This document shows positions 1 to 9,590 of a stretch of DNA of 64,000 nucleotides, piece by piece. Position numbers and translations under genes: made by a program. The DNA is taken from positions 723,960 to 787,959 of the forward strand of contig JAPMOS010000012.1 in NCBI GenBank assembly GCA_027972325.1, written 5' to 3'. The stretch is from Paratrimastix pyriformis (taxonomy: Eukaryota; Preaxostyla; Paratrimastigidae). Within the stretch, counting starts at the first letter, position 1. Each line of letters begins with the position of its first letter. The notes under the pieces are model-generated. The model was not told the origin of the DNA and did not search any database. It was given only the letters and a program-made list of their open reading frames with translations.

Positions 1-860
1 GTGAGTTTGCCCGGAAGCACGCCCAGGAGATGGCCCAGCTGGACCGGCCGGCCACCCTGCGGGCCCCCTCGGGGCCCCCTGTGGCTCGTGGCGCCCCCAC
101 GGCCCCGCCATCGCTGCCCTCGGCCGAGGGGGAGCGGGCCCTCGCCCCTGACCGAGCCGGCCCCTCGCCGGCCCCGCTCTCTCGGCCTCGCCCGCCAGCC
201 CCGGCGCCCTCTCCCCGCCCCCGCCCGCCGCATCGGCCCCGCCCCCGCCCTGGCCGGCCCGCATCCCCACAGCTGTCCGGGCCCCTGCCCCTACCCCTGC
301 CCCTACCCCTGCCCCTACCCCTACCCCTGCCCCCCGCCCAGGAGGCCGCCCCCTTGGCCCAGCAGGCCCACCAGGAGGCCCCCATGGCCCGACAGGAGGC
401 CCCCATGGCCCGACAGGAGGCCCCCATGTCGCCGCCGGCCGCTCGGCCATCATCCGGCGGCCCCCGCTTGGGCCCCTCCGCCCGCCCTGCCCGCCCTGCC
501 CGCCACTGGCGGCCCCCAAGAGCCCCCCACGACATGCCCGGCCCCGGGCCCCTCCCCCTTCCCCCTCCACCTCCACGCCCACCTCCTCCCCCGGCAGCCC
601 TCGGGCGCCCTCGTCTCCACCCGCGGCCCCTTGCGCTCTTCCTTCGGGACTGCCCTCCCTCCTGGCCCCACCCGCGGCCTCGGCGCTCCCACCGGACCCA
701 CCCGCCGATGCGGCCCAGGCGGCCCCGTAGCCGGGGTTTCTCTCGTTGTCCCCCCCCCCCCCCCCCTTCTCTCCTCTCCTCTCCTCTCCCTCCCTCCCTC
801 CCTCCCTCCTCCCTTCTCGACTTCCCCTCTCGTCTTCTACGTCACATCGTCTCGCCTTGA
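1..860 (+). CDS. 3' part of a proline-rich protein (partial)
   Basis: The frame is open from base 3. It starts with a charged helix-like stretch (EFARKHAQEMAQLDRP) and then runs into proline/alanine-rich sequence. It includes PLPLPL repeats at about 285-340, coded by alternating CCTGCC/CCTACC, and three copies of an (R)QEAPMA unit at about 376-430. The 5' exons lie outside the window. A run of 18 C followed by CTCTCC repeats (about 749-815) resembles the poly-C introns of other genes here, so the true coding end may be near 745 with an intron after it, not the stop at 860. No domain was recognised. The coding call rests on the open frame and on the end being convergent with the next minus-strand gene. 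Confidence 0.35.
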   Translation, partial: EFARKHAQEMAQLDRPATLRAPSGPPVARGAPTAPPSLPSAEGERALAPDRAGPSPAPLSRPRPPAPAPSPRPRPPHRPRPRPGRPASPQLSGPLPLPLPLPLPLPLPLPPAQEAAPLAQQAHQEAPMARQEAPMARQEAPMSPPAARPSSGGPRLGPSARPARPARHWRPPRAPHDMPGPGPLPLPPPPPRPPPPPAALGRPRLHPRPLALFLRDCPPSWPHPRPRRSHRTHPPMRPRRPRSRGFSRCPPPPPPSLLSSPLPPSLPPSSLLDFPSRLLRHIVSP

Positions 861-863
861 TGT

Positions 864-1202
864 GGTTTTCTTGGGTCTGCCACGACCCGGTCGTGTTGCC
901 GGCTGATCCTCCCTCCCCTCCTCGCCCCCTGTTCTCTGGTCTCTTTTCTCATCATTTGGTTTTTTTCGGGCTCGGACGTCAAGACACCCCTCTGCCCGGC
1001 GGACGGCAGTCAGGGGTACGCGGCCGATAGCCGTTGTGATGCGCAAAGGGAAGGGACGCCATGGACGGGACGACTCTCCATCGCTCCCGTGCCTGCCTCA
1101 GGGAGGCGCCCCGGGTCGGGGGGGCACCGGCACCGAGCCCGTTCGTGGGATGGAGCCCCATGAGGGCAGTCAAAAAGCAGCAGGGACAACCCCCGCCGGG
1201 CC
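864..1202. other. intergenic, convergent 3' ends
   Basis: This is the region between the ends of a plus-strand and a minus-strand gene. It holds a T-rich stretch (about 935-970) and no recognisable gene, RNA or repeat. Low-complexity minus-strand frames extend into it but carry no domain. Confidence 0.4.
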
Positions 1203-1235
1203 TCAGCCCGGTTCCAGATCCCAGCTCCCACCCGG

Positions 1236-1286
<51 letters not shown>

Positions 1287-4200
1287 ACGTGGCTGGGGCG
1301 GTGGGTTCTGCAGCTGAGCGAGCTGGGGGTGCTGCATGTTGGGCGGCAGGTGGGGGTCGCCCGCGAGCGCCAGCACATGCAGCGTCCGCCGGGTGGCGGC
1401 CAGGGCCAGGGCCTGCTGCGGGGGGCTCAGGGCATCTGCCGAGGCCGCCGGGGAGGGGGCCCTCTTGCGCCCGAGGGGGGCCGCGCGCGCCTGCAACTCG
1501 GAGTGGGGCTGAAGCTGGATCAGGCCCGCTGCTGCTGCTCCCCCTGCCTCGGCGCCAGCTCCCAGCCCCAGCCCGGCCGCTGGGGGCGACGAGGCGATCA
1601 CGACCCGCTGGTGGGGGATGCGGGTAGACGGGCCGCCCACCAGCGAACTGCCGCTCGGCAGCCGCGCGCTGGTGGGGGGAGTCAGGGGCAGCGAGAAGCT
1701 CGTCCGGGCGGGCCGAGGCGCCCCCCGGGGCACGAAGGCGACGATAGGGCGGGCCGTCGGGGGCGCGTCGGCCAGGGCCGCCTCAAGGCGCCCCATCACG
1801 TCCTGTTGCACCCGGGCCGAGGCCAGCAGGTCCCGGCCGGGATGCCCGTGCTGCTGCTGCTGCTGCTGCTGAGCCATGAACCCCAGCCCCACGGTGCTGC
1901 TGCTCAGGCTCGTGCCCGGGCCGCTCGTCCCCAGGGCCAGCGGGACAGCTGGGCTCCTCGTCGACTGCTGGGCGGAAACATTGAAGGCCGGCGGGGTTGA
2001 GCTTGGGGATGCTGGGGGAGGGCCCTGGAGGGGAAGGGGCGTGGGCATCGGGGTGGCCATCGGGGAGGGCGTGGTGGTGGCGGCGGCGGGCGTTGGGGTG
2101 GACCCAGCGGGCCAATGGGGGCGCGCCGGCGGGGAACGGAGGATGTGTAGCTCCCGGGGAGGCCCGTCGACGCTGGCAGCACGGGGCTGTGCCGATCCCC
2201 ACGCCGAGGCCACGCTGGGCGTGGGCGTGGGCGGGACAGGTGGCCCGGCGGTTGTGGTGAGCTGCCCACAAAGAGAAGAAGGCAGAGATGAAGAAAGAAC
2301 GAAGGATGGGGAGCGTGAGAGTGCGCTGCCCTTCCATTGTGCTCGAGCGGGAAGCGGAGGGGGTATATGCAGACGTGACGTAAAGCCCTTTCGGGGAGCG
2401 AGAGGCCGCTTTGACGCCAGCGATTCTCAGAGGTGGGCGGTCGGATGGGAGGCGGCGGCGTGTACCCGTGTGCCTGCTGCGGTTGCTGCTGCTGGGCAGG
2501 TGGGGGGGCTGGCTGCTGCAGGGGGCGCGCGGCCGAAGGGATGTCGGCCTCGTCGGGCGAGGAGGCGCGCCTGACCAGCAGGGCGGGGCTTTCCGAGCGC
2601 ACCGTGGGGGGCGTGTCCGGCCGCCCGCCGGTGGCTGAGAAGGGACTCGTCGGCGGGACGGGGGTCCGGGGGGTGGGCGGGCAGGTCCTGGGGGACGCGG
2701 AACCGAACGGGGCGCCTCGGGTGACCCCGCGCCGTGTCGAGAGAGGCGTCCCCGGGACGGGGGTGGGGGGGGGGGGGGTGGACATCGAGGCGATCGAGGC
2801 ACGCAGGGAGGTCGTGCCTCCATGGATGGGGCTTGACGGGTGGCTTGTGACCAAGGTCCCCTCGGGGCCCCGCCCAACTGGGTGCGGCGCCTGCACCAGG
2901 CCAGTCAGATGACGCGTCAACGGGGGGGGGGGGGGGGGCGATCCAAGAGGCGGCGCTCGAACGGACCCTGCCCACGACAGTCAGGTCGGACGCTGAGGGG
3001 GCGGCCAGACTCAGCATGAAGCTCGCCCGCAGCAGCCAGCGGACCGTCTGCGCCGCCACCCACCAGTCCGTTGCGCCATCCGACCCGAAGGCTCGGGGTT
3101 TCAAACCACGTCTCCAGGAAGCAGGCAAGCGAGGGACGGGCAGGTGGTGATGGGGTGGCGGCAAGAACGGACATCGGAGAGCATAAACACGCGCTCCTGG
3201 AGGATTTTCATGCGGAGCTCCTGAGCCAGCTTGCCGTCGCCATCCTGTGGCGCCCACCCCAAGATTCGCCGTTGTCGAGACGATGACCACAAGGCGAAGA
3301 CGACACAAGGAAACATGAACGGAGACAGAGCGGGGAAATGAGGCGGTGGGCGGGTGGGCGCGGAGCCCTGCCGGACCGTTTCGACTTGATCGAGCCACCT
3401 GAGGAGGCGCCGGGCATACCCTGTCCAGATCGCACCGATGGGGCCCAATGGAAACAGCCACGCATCGACGACCATTGAGAGGGGGGGGTCGGGAGAGAAC
3501 ATAGGTGTCTGCGAAGTTGATCACCGACGCCTGATACCCGACCGCTGGTGTCAGGCCGCCTCTTCCAGTGCAGTCAAAGAGGACTCTTGGCCCGACAACG
3601 ATGGGCGAGCGTGGTGCGGATGGAGCGGAGGCATGGGAAGGATGGAAAGCGGGCCGCGGACCGGCGGGATCCGAGAGGTCCAGGCTGTTCAGGAAGTCGC
3701 TGTGCCTGCGCTGTTGCTGTGTGGGCGAGTGGAGCCAGGTCCCCAAGGGCGAGGTGAGGCTCTTGGCGAGATCGCCCCTGCGGTGCAACAGGCCATGGGC
3801 ACGAGACCACGGAGGGCGCACCGTTTCGATGAGCAACGCCCGACGGAGGCACCGATCGGTGGCAACGGAGGGAGGGTGGAGGTGGCAGACGATCGCAGGG
3901 CAGCCTCGAGGGCAGCCATTGGGCCACCGCCACTTGCTCCGGCTCCGGCCCCTCCTTCAGTTCCCGGCACGGTGGGAGCGGCCGTCGAAGCAGCGCGATG
4001 ACTTGGACCGGGGCCCGCCCGAGGGACGAGGGGCGAGGGGCCTGCTAGCCGCCCTGCGCCTGACCCCGCGACAGCGTGCCGACGGGCGCTGGTGGGGGAG
4101 CCGGGGTCGCTATCGCTGCCAAGGCTGAGCAAGGTTGCCCGCAGGTCGCGCGGCAGTCCCAACGCGGTCCCTGTGCCGAGTGTGAGGGTGCGCGTGCGTG

Positions 4201-6120
4201 GGAATACGCGAAGATGGGCGTGTGGGGAGGAGAAGTGCCTGCGAACTCCCCAAAACCAGGCTGACCATCTTGTTCCCCGCCAGTAGAAACCGCCATGCCA
4301 TGGCGCCGTTCGCGCCTCTGGCCCGAGGCTCCGCCAAGGGGCGCATCCTGGTCAGAGCCTGTGGGAAGAAGGGTGAAAAGCATGTGCAGATGGCTTGGTT
4401 CGGACCCTCGATGGACGAGCGCGACCCGGAACGGGCCAGCGACTCCTGGCCACCAGGAGAAGAGCGGGATGCAGACGGCGGGCCGAAGGAAAGTCCAGCA
4501 AAGACATGGACAACAGAAATGGTGAGAAAAGCGAGGAAGCATGCCAGGCGAGGCGAGAGAAACAGACTCTCTGAGCACTTCGTCTGGCCGAAGAACGGCG
4601 CGTGGCACTGGCCTTGCGATTCCTGCGGCTTTTGGGCCTCCTTGTTGTCTTGGGGCTCGTGACGCCGTCATCCGGCCCCCCGCGGCCATCTTCATTCGCG
4701 GCGTCGTGCTCCACTGTCCTTTCGGGGCCTCCTATCACGCCGCTGGCCCCGGGCTCCGCGAGGGAATTCTCCTCGCCTGCTTCGCCAACGGGCAGCTTGT
4801 CGTCCTGGATGCCCTCGGGGCCACCTGCCCCGTCGCGCTGCCCATCGGCGCGGCTCCTCTCGGCTCCTCCAGTTTCGGCCCCAGTCTCAGTCCCACCATC
4901 GCCGATGTCCCCAGGGCATCCGGCTTCGCCATCCCCGGCTGCGCCGGTTGCAATGGCAGTCTTTCCGCCGGTCAGGGTGAAGAAGGATAAAGAGAATCGA
5001 ATGGAATCCTGACGGCGACGGACCGCTCTTCCACTGGCCGAGGGGAAGCTGCCTCCTCCTGCCCCAGAACGAGGGGCCTGGGATTGGCCACGCACAAACG
5101 GAGGCATCCCCCCCTGCTGCCGCTTCTGGTTCTCGAGGACCTGGCTCAGCAACCCTTGCACTGCACCGTCGTGGATGGGCATGTCGCGAGCGTGGAGAAG
5201 AAGTCGGGATGATCGGGAAGAAGGAGCACCTCAGACCTCCAGCCCCAGCCCCCGACAGAGGCGAGGCGGCGCCGACGCCACCCATGAAGGTGAGGAGACC
5301 CACGGCCTCTTGGCTCCCTGCATTCGTCCAAGAGGAGATGCGAAGAGTCACGGGACCAGAGATGAGAGAGTAGGGACCGATGTTGACACGGACCATTTGC
5401 AAAGGCCTCCTTGAGGTTTTCCATCATCCGTTCTGGGTCGCCCCCACTCTCTTGCAGCGTCACCAGAGTCTGCTCCCCAGGGGACGAGTGGAGTGAGTGC
5501 AAATGGCCTAACGAGGGGAACAGACACTTTCGAGGCCGTCTTTGAAGCGCGTGATCGATGCCAGAGCTGCCTGCAGAGGGGCCGTGTCGCCGGTCTCACG
5601 GGCCTTCTTGGCACTGTACTCGAGCACAATCCCGAAGAGTTGGACCAAATGGTCTCTTGCAGTGAAGGCGTCTTTGAAAAGGGTCTACAAGTGCGTGCAG
5701 ATCGTTGTTGTTTTCGGGGTCACAGACATCAATCGGGAAGGCAGGCTCATCAACCACCTCCTCCTCAAGGGGGAGTCCAGCCTGGGCAATGGCTGCCCTT
5801 TGATTAGATTCGAGCAGTTCTTGTTCGATCTGGACGCGGGTGGCCCGATTTCGATCGTATTCCGACCATCGTGTCTTAATCTGGGCCGCAATGTCAGCTT
5901 GCTCAGTGCCGTTTGCCTCATCCTCGTCCTCAAAGATGTCAGAGGCTTTTTCGAGAAGCCGAGCGAGCTGATATCGAGATATTTTGAATTTGGCTTCTTT
6001 CTTCTGTGCTTTCCGGAACCGTGGGTCCGACCTGGGGCAAGACTTGAGAGCGGACACTCGGGCCGTGCTATTCGTTTGGCGGTGTTGCCCTTGGTGTTTG
6101 TGGAGTTGAGAAGCTTCAAG
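1203..6120 (-). CDS. large unrecognised protein: coiled-coil N-terminus, Ser/Pro-rich body, polyQ tail (multi-exon)
   Basis: I do not recognise the family. The chain reads from about 6120 downward. A helical N-terminal exon contains FKISRYQLARLLEKASDIFE and ends near 5732. A 43-base intron (gtctgt..gtag) then joins to a helix with FKDAFTARDHLVQLFGIVLE, followed by short exons containing ERMMENLKEAFANG and VQGLLSQVLENQKRQQ. Each join keeps frame using donors GTCTGT, GTCCGT or GTGGCG. After that come acidic/Gly-rich and Ser/Pro-rich exons (about 5000-3900), a stretch with WLFPLGPIGAIWTGYARRLL (about 3470-3400), and a Pro/Gln tail. A second glutamine tract at about 1850-1872 and a pure CAG tract at 1235-1285 precede the TGA/TAG region at 1203. 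Treating this as one gene is an inference from frame-consistent junctions; it could be two genes split near 4000. The start codon is unresolved. The LRR gene diverges from its 5' end. Confidence 0.4.
1235..1286 (-). repeat. (CTG/CAG)n tract coding polyglutamine
   Basis: About 17 uninterrupted CTG triplets on the plus strand read as glutamine in the minus-strand gene, just before its stop. The tract is pure CAG, so it should be length-unstable. Confidence 0.85.
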
Positions 6121-6326
6121 GTTTTTTTTTATTCGACTGAGACCTGGAGAAGCTTCTGCGAGCGAGTAGTAAGATTTCCGATCTGACCTGACGACCGTAT
6201 TCCTCTTCCGATCTCCGTCCGCCCTCCTCCTCTGCCCCACCCCAACATCTCCGGACCCAGCACGTTCCCCGGACTTGGTTGCCGGGAGCTGACATCCCCA
6301 ATAAGGTGAGGCCGTCGTTTTTTGAA

Positions 6327-7073
6327 ATGGGCAGGAGCTTGGCCACCGCACTGACAAGAGACCGGTTAAAACAATACATCCGTGGGTCTCAGGTGAATTG
6401 TAACTCTTCTCTTTTGCGTTCGGTGGAGCTTGGCGATGAACCGCTTCCCCCTGACCAGGCGGCTCTCCTGGCCATCGACCTCCACAGAAACTTCATCTCT
6501 CGACTTCCCCGAACCCTCCCGTTCCCACGCCTGACCACATTGGATTTATCATGTAACGAATTCGTCGAATTTCCGGTATTGCACATCCCCACCCTCCGCT
6601 CGCTCTCCCTGGCCCACAATCGACTCTCCGGTTATGGGCCACTGACGGGACTGCCACAATTAACACATCTCGACCTGCGGTCCAACAAAATTCACACCCT
6701 TGATGTGGCGGCCCTGGCCCCTGTGGCTGCGACCCTCGAATGGCTCTCCCTCTCCTCGAACGGCATAACCGCTGTCCTTCTCGCCTCCTCCTCCTCCTCG
6801 GGCCCGGCGACGGTGTTCCCCCGCCTGCAGACGGTGTCCCTGTTCGGCCACAACCTCTCGGCGGAGGTCCTCGGGCAGCTCCTGGCCGGGGATCGGGTGC
6901 CCAGGTTGCGGGTCCTTGTGGCGGGCCTGCCCCTAGGGGGCGGGGGCCCTTCCACCACCTCGGAGTGTCATCGGCTGGACCCGGCCGCGGCGGCGGCGGT
7001 GCCGGCCTGGGTGCCGCCCTCGGTGCGTTGGCTGGACTGGACCTTCATTCCTCCCCCGGAAGACCGAGGATAA
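6327..7073 (+). CDS. leucine-rich repeat protein
   Basis: An intact single-exon reading frame of about 248 residues starts at the first ATG (MGRSLATALTRD). An N-terminal helical cap is followed by about five LRR units with the xLxxLxLxxN pattern: LAIDLHRNFISRLP, LTTLDLSCNEFVEFP, LRSLSLAHNRLSG, LTHLDLRSNKIHTLD and LEWLSLSSNGITAV. The C-terminus is less regular and Gly/Ala-rich, with a Trp-rich end (VRWLDWTFIPPPEDRG). LRR proteins of this size are typically protein-binding scaffolds (SDS22/dynein-light-chain type), but I cannot assign a partner. No signal peptide or membrane segment is visible. An AAG|GTGAGG donor-like site lies 22 bases upstream of the ATG, so an additional upstream exon is possible. 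The gene diverges from the large minus-strand gene and converges on the phospholipase B-like gene. Confidence 0.85.
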   Translation: MGRSLATALTRDRLKQYIRGSQVNCNSSLLRSVELGDEPLPPDQAALLAIDLHRNFISRLPRTLPFPRLTTLDLSCNEFVEFPVLHIPTLRSLSLAHNRLSGYGPLTGLPQLTHLDLRSNKIHTLDVAALAPVAATLEWLSLSSNGITAVLLASSSSSGPATVFPRLQTVSLFGHNLSAEVLGQLLAGDRVPRLRVLVAGLPLGGGGPSTTSECHRLDPAAAAAVPAWVPPSVRWLDWTFIPPPEDRG

Positions 7074-7330
7074 GCAGCGCTGGGTGGGGATGACGACGAG
7101 GCGGTGTTTTTCAAGAAAGACGGCGGCCCCGATGATGGGCGCGGCGACCGAGAGAAAGAAAACTTCGAGGCGGTGGACAACCCGATGTGGGGAGGCATTC
7201 TCACCGTGCCGGAGCCAGCCTTGGGTGGGGTGAGGAGGTGGGGATGTGGGGATGTGGGTGGGTGGTGGGTGGTGGTGGTGGGTGGGGATGGGGATGTGTC
7301 CGCTCGGGCCATCGCTGGGGCGGCAGGGCC
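7074..7330. other. intergenic with GGGTGGT-rich stretch
   Basis: A convergent intergenic spacer. About 7215-7300 is made of GGGATGT and GGGTGGT repeats (G-rich on the plus strand). No gene is seen. Confidence 0.5.
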
Positions 7331-9453
7331 TCAATGAACGAAGAGCCACCGGAAATCGAACCGGTCCGGTTGGGCCCAGTGGGCCGCCAGGTCGGTGAAG
7401 TTCGGCCCGGGGGTCCAATCCACGGCCCACGAGAAGGGCGCCAGCCCGGCCCCGGGGTTGGCGGGGGGGCCTGAGACTGCGTAGAAGGAGCTCGACTTTG
7501 CCAGCTCGCCCGACAGCAGCACCCCGTCGATGGCCCCCCAGGGCTCCCGGCCCGGGGCCAGGTCGCCACGGGGGAAGAGGCCCGCCCGCGGGTCACCCTC
7601 GGCGATGGGATCGTGGGCGTAGTCGTTGCTCCGCAGGAATTCCTCCATGTCCTGCCGAGATGGGGCCGGGACAGGACGGCCCCCCCCCCCCCCCCCCAGC
7701 AGCCCGCACAGTCGCCGACGGGGAATGAGAAGTCGGCCCCAGGCCCAACGCGAAGAAGGGGCTGGGAGGAGGGACGGACCTGGATGTTGGCGACGGGCTG
7801 CACGTCGCGGGCCATGATCCGGGCCAGGGGCGCCCCGGCCCAGGTGTAGGGGGCCCCGTGGCGGGCCGCCATGGCCGCCTGGCCCGACCGGTTCTGGCTC
7901 TCGGGCCAGTAGGCCATCCCCACGGCCGGCCAGTAGCCGGGGCCGCCGGCCATCTGCTCCCACACGGGCCCGGCCGCGAGGAAGTCCCCCGGCAGCGACT
8001 CGGCCAGCAGCAGGGTCGCGTTGGGGGATCCCGTCCGGCCACCACTCACCAGGCTGTAGTCCAGCACCAACCACTGGCCCCCGGCCGTCCCTTTGGTGGC
8101 GGTTGATATGCACGATGGTCACGATGGTCACGATGGTCACGATGGTCACGATGATCATGGGCTGGGCTGGGCTGGGCTGGGCTGGGCTGGGCTGGTCTGG
8201 TCTGGTCTGGTCCGGTCTGGGCTGGGCTGGGCTGGGCTGGGCGGCCACGGACCTGTGGCGGGGGTGGTGAGGCCGAGGTACTGGACCCACTCGGTGGCCG
8301 ACCGGGCCAGGTGCGAGGCCACGGTGGCCCGGGCCCAGCCGGGCACCCCGGCGGGCGTGACCAGGGCCCGGAGATCGTCGGCGTAGAGGTCGACGGGCAC
8401 CCGGACGGCCGCCAGGCGCAGCCCGTCGTCGCTGGGCAGCAGGACGAAGTCTTCGCCTGCCCCCAGGGCGCCCGGGTACGACGGGTAGTGGAGCTCGTTG
8501 TACAGCGGGTCGCCGGGGTGGCTGTGCCGGTGGTGGGCGGCGGGCCCGTCGAGGGGCAGGTCGACCTCCTTCAGCACCCGCAGCATGTCGCTGTACGGCC
8601 GGATGGCGGCATAGCCCAGGTAGCACTCTCCAACCCCCGGCGCCAGCCGGACCAGGGCCCGGGAACGGGGCCGCAGCGTGGGGCGAGGGAAGGGCAGCCC
8701 CATGGCCGCGGCGGCGTCGACCAGGTCGGGGGTGGCGGCCAGGTGGTAGAGCTGCACCCGGGTCAAATTCCGGGCGGGGCTGCTGGCGGCGCCCTGGAAG
8801 CCCCGCACGAGCCCCTCAAACTGGGCGAGCGCGTAGCCCAGGTGCCGGCAGGCCCGTTCGGGGGCTGTCGTGCCGTTGCCGCAATGGGCGGCGCGCTGGC
8901 GGAGCCACTCCAGGTTGGCCCCCACCCACTGGGTCATCTCGGGGCTGGGCGTGGTCCCCGCAGCGGGGTCGTAGAGCCACGGGGCGAGAGACTGGTGCCG
9001 ATTCCAAATGGCATCGTACGTCAGGGCGCCCTCGAGGAACCCGGCCGCGAAGGCCTGGGCCTCCGGGGGACAATTCCGCTGGGAGGACTCGACATAGAAG
9101 CGCAACCAACCCGTCGCCAAGAGGGATGTGGTATTCTCCAATTCGGCCCAGGCGCACCCACTTGCGTCGTCCTCCACTCCCATTTGGAGGCTGAAGTGGG
9201 GTTCGTCAGTCGCCGAGTAGTACAAGGTGGCCGAGATGTAGGGCTCACTCAGCGCGAAAGTCAGTACAAAGACCAACGATATCGCGGTAACAATCAAAAT
9301 GATAAAGATGAGGATGAGGACCGCCACCCAGCAGCGTTTTCGGGGCGAGTCTGAGCGAATCCACCATCTGCAAGGTGGCATGCGTTCCTCGGCCGTCCCG
9401 AGTAACTCCGCTTGCTCTTCAAGATCCTTCTGTGATACCACAGTTTCCGCCAT
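7331..9453 (-). CDS. phospholipase B-like (PLBD/lamina-ancestor family) protein, membrane-anchored
   Basis: There are three exons: 9453-8253, 8090-7780 and 7651-7331. All junctions keep frame and give about 610 residues, close to animal PLBD2. The N-terminus is cytosolic and basic, with one hydrophobic segment (residues about 45-70), which suggests a type II signal anchor. Family hallmarks follow in order: AFAAGFLEGALTYDAIWNRH, DMLRVLKEVD, NELHYPSYPGALGAGEDFV, QWLVLDYSLV, VNPxxANIQ-like VQPVANIQ, NDYAHDPIAEGDPRAG, and a C-terminal WAVDWTPGPNF. The family comprises lysosomal N-terminal-nucleophile hydrolases of uncertain substrate. Aligned by eye, the nucleophile segment of PLBD proteins (CSALIK) reads SRALVR here, so the expected Cys is replaced. 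The HNTW motif downstream is also lost. The family call is firm; activity is doubtful. Confidence 0.9.
7652..7779 (-). other. intron 2 of the phospholipase B-like gene, with homopolymer G/C run
   Basis: The donor is GTCCGT and the acceptor is CGGCAG. It contains about 18 consecutive C on the plus strand (about 7680-7697), i.e. poly-G in the sense strand. This is opposite to most intronic runs in the window. Confidence 0.75.
8107..8240. repeat. intronic microsatellites (CGATGGTCA)n and (TGGGC)n
   Basis: They lie in intron 1 of the phospholipase B-like gene (8091-8252). A CGATGGTCA array is followed directly by a TGGGC pentamer array with some TGGTC variants. Confidence 0.9.
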
Positions 9454-9590
9454 GATTATGTTCCACTTTGAAGGGTTGTGTGCTCAGGCCAGCCAGCCGT
9501 CACGACTGGTAGATTAACGATTAGAACCCGATTGTGTGATATAGGCTAGCTCGATCGGTGATCCTATTTATCTCCAGTGAGGCCACCACG

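Noticed and set aside
4602-5012. Plus-strand frame with an apparent signal peptide (MALALRFLRLLGLLVVLGLV)
   Set aside because: It is antisense to a minus-strand acidic exon that is flanked by frame-consistent GTCTGT splice sites. Composition alone produces the hydrophobic start.
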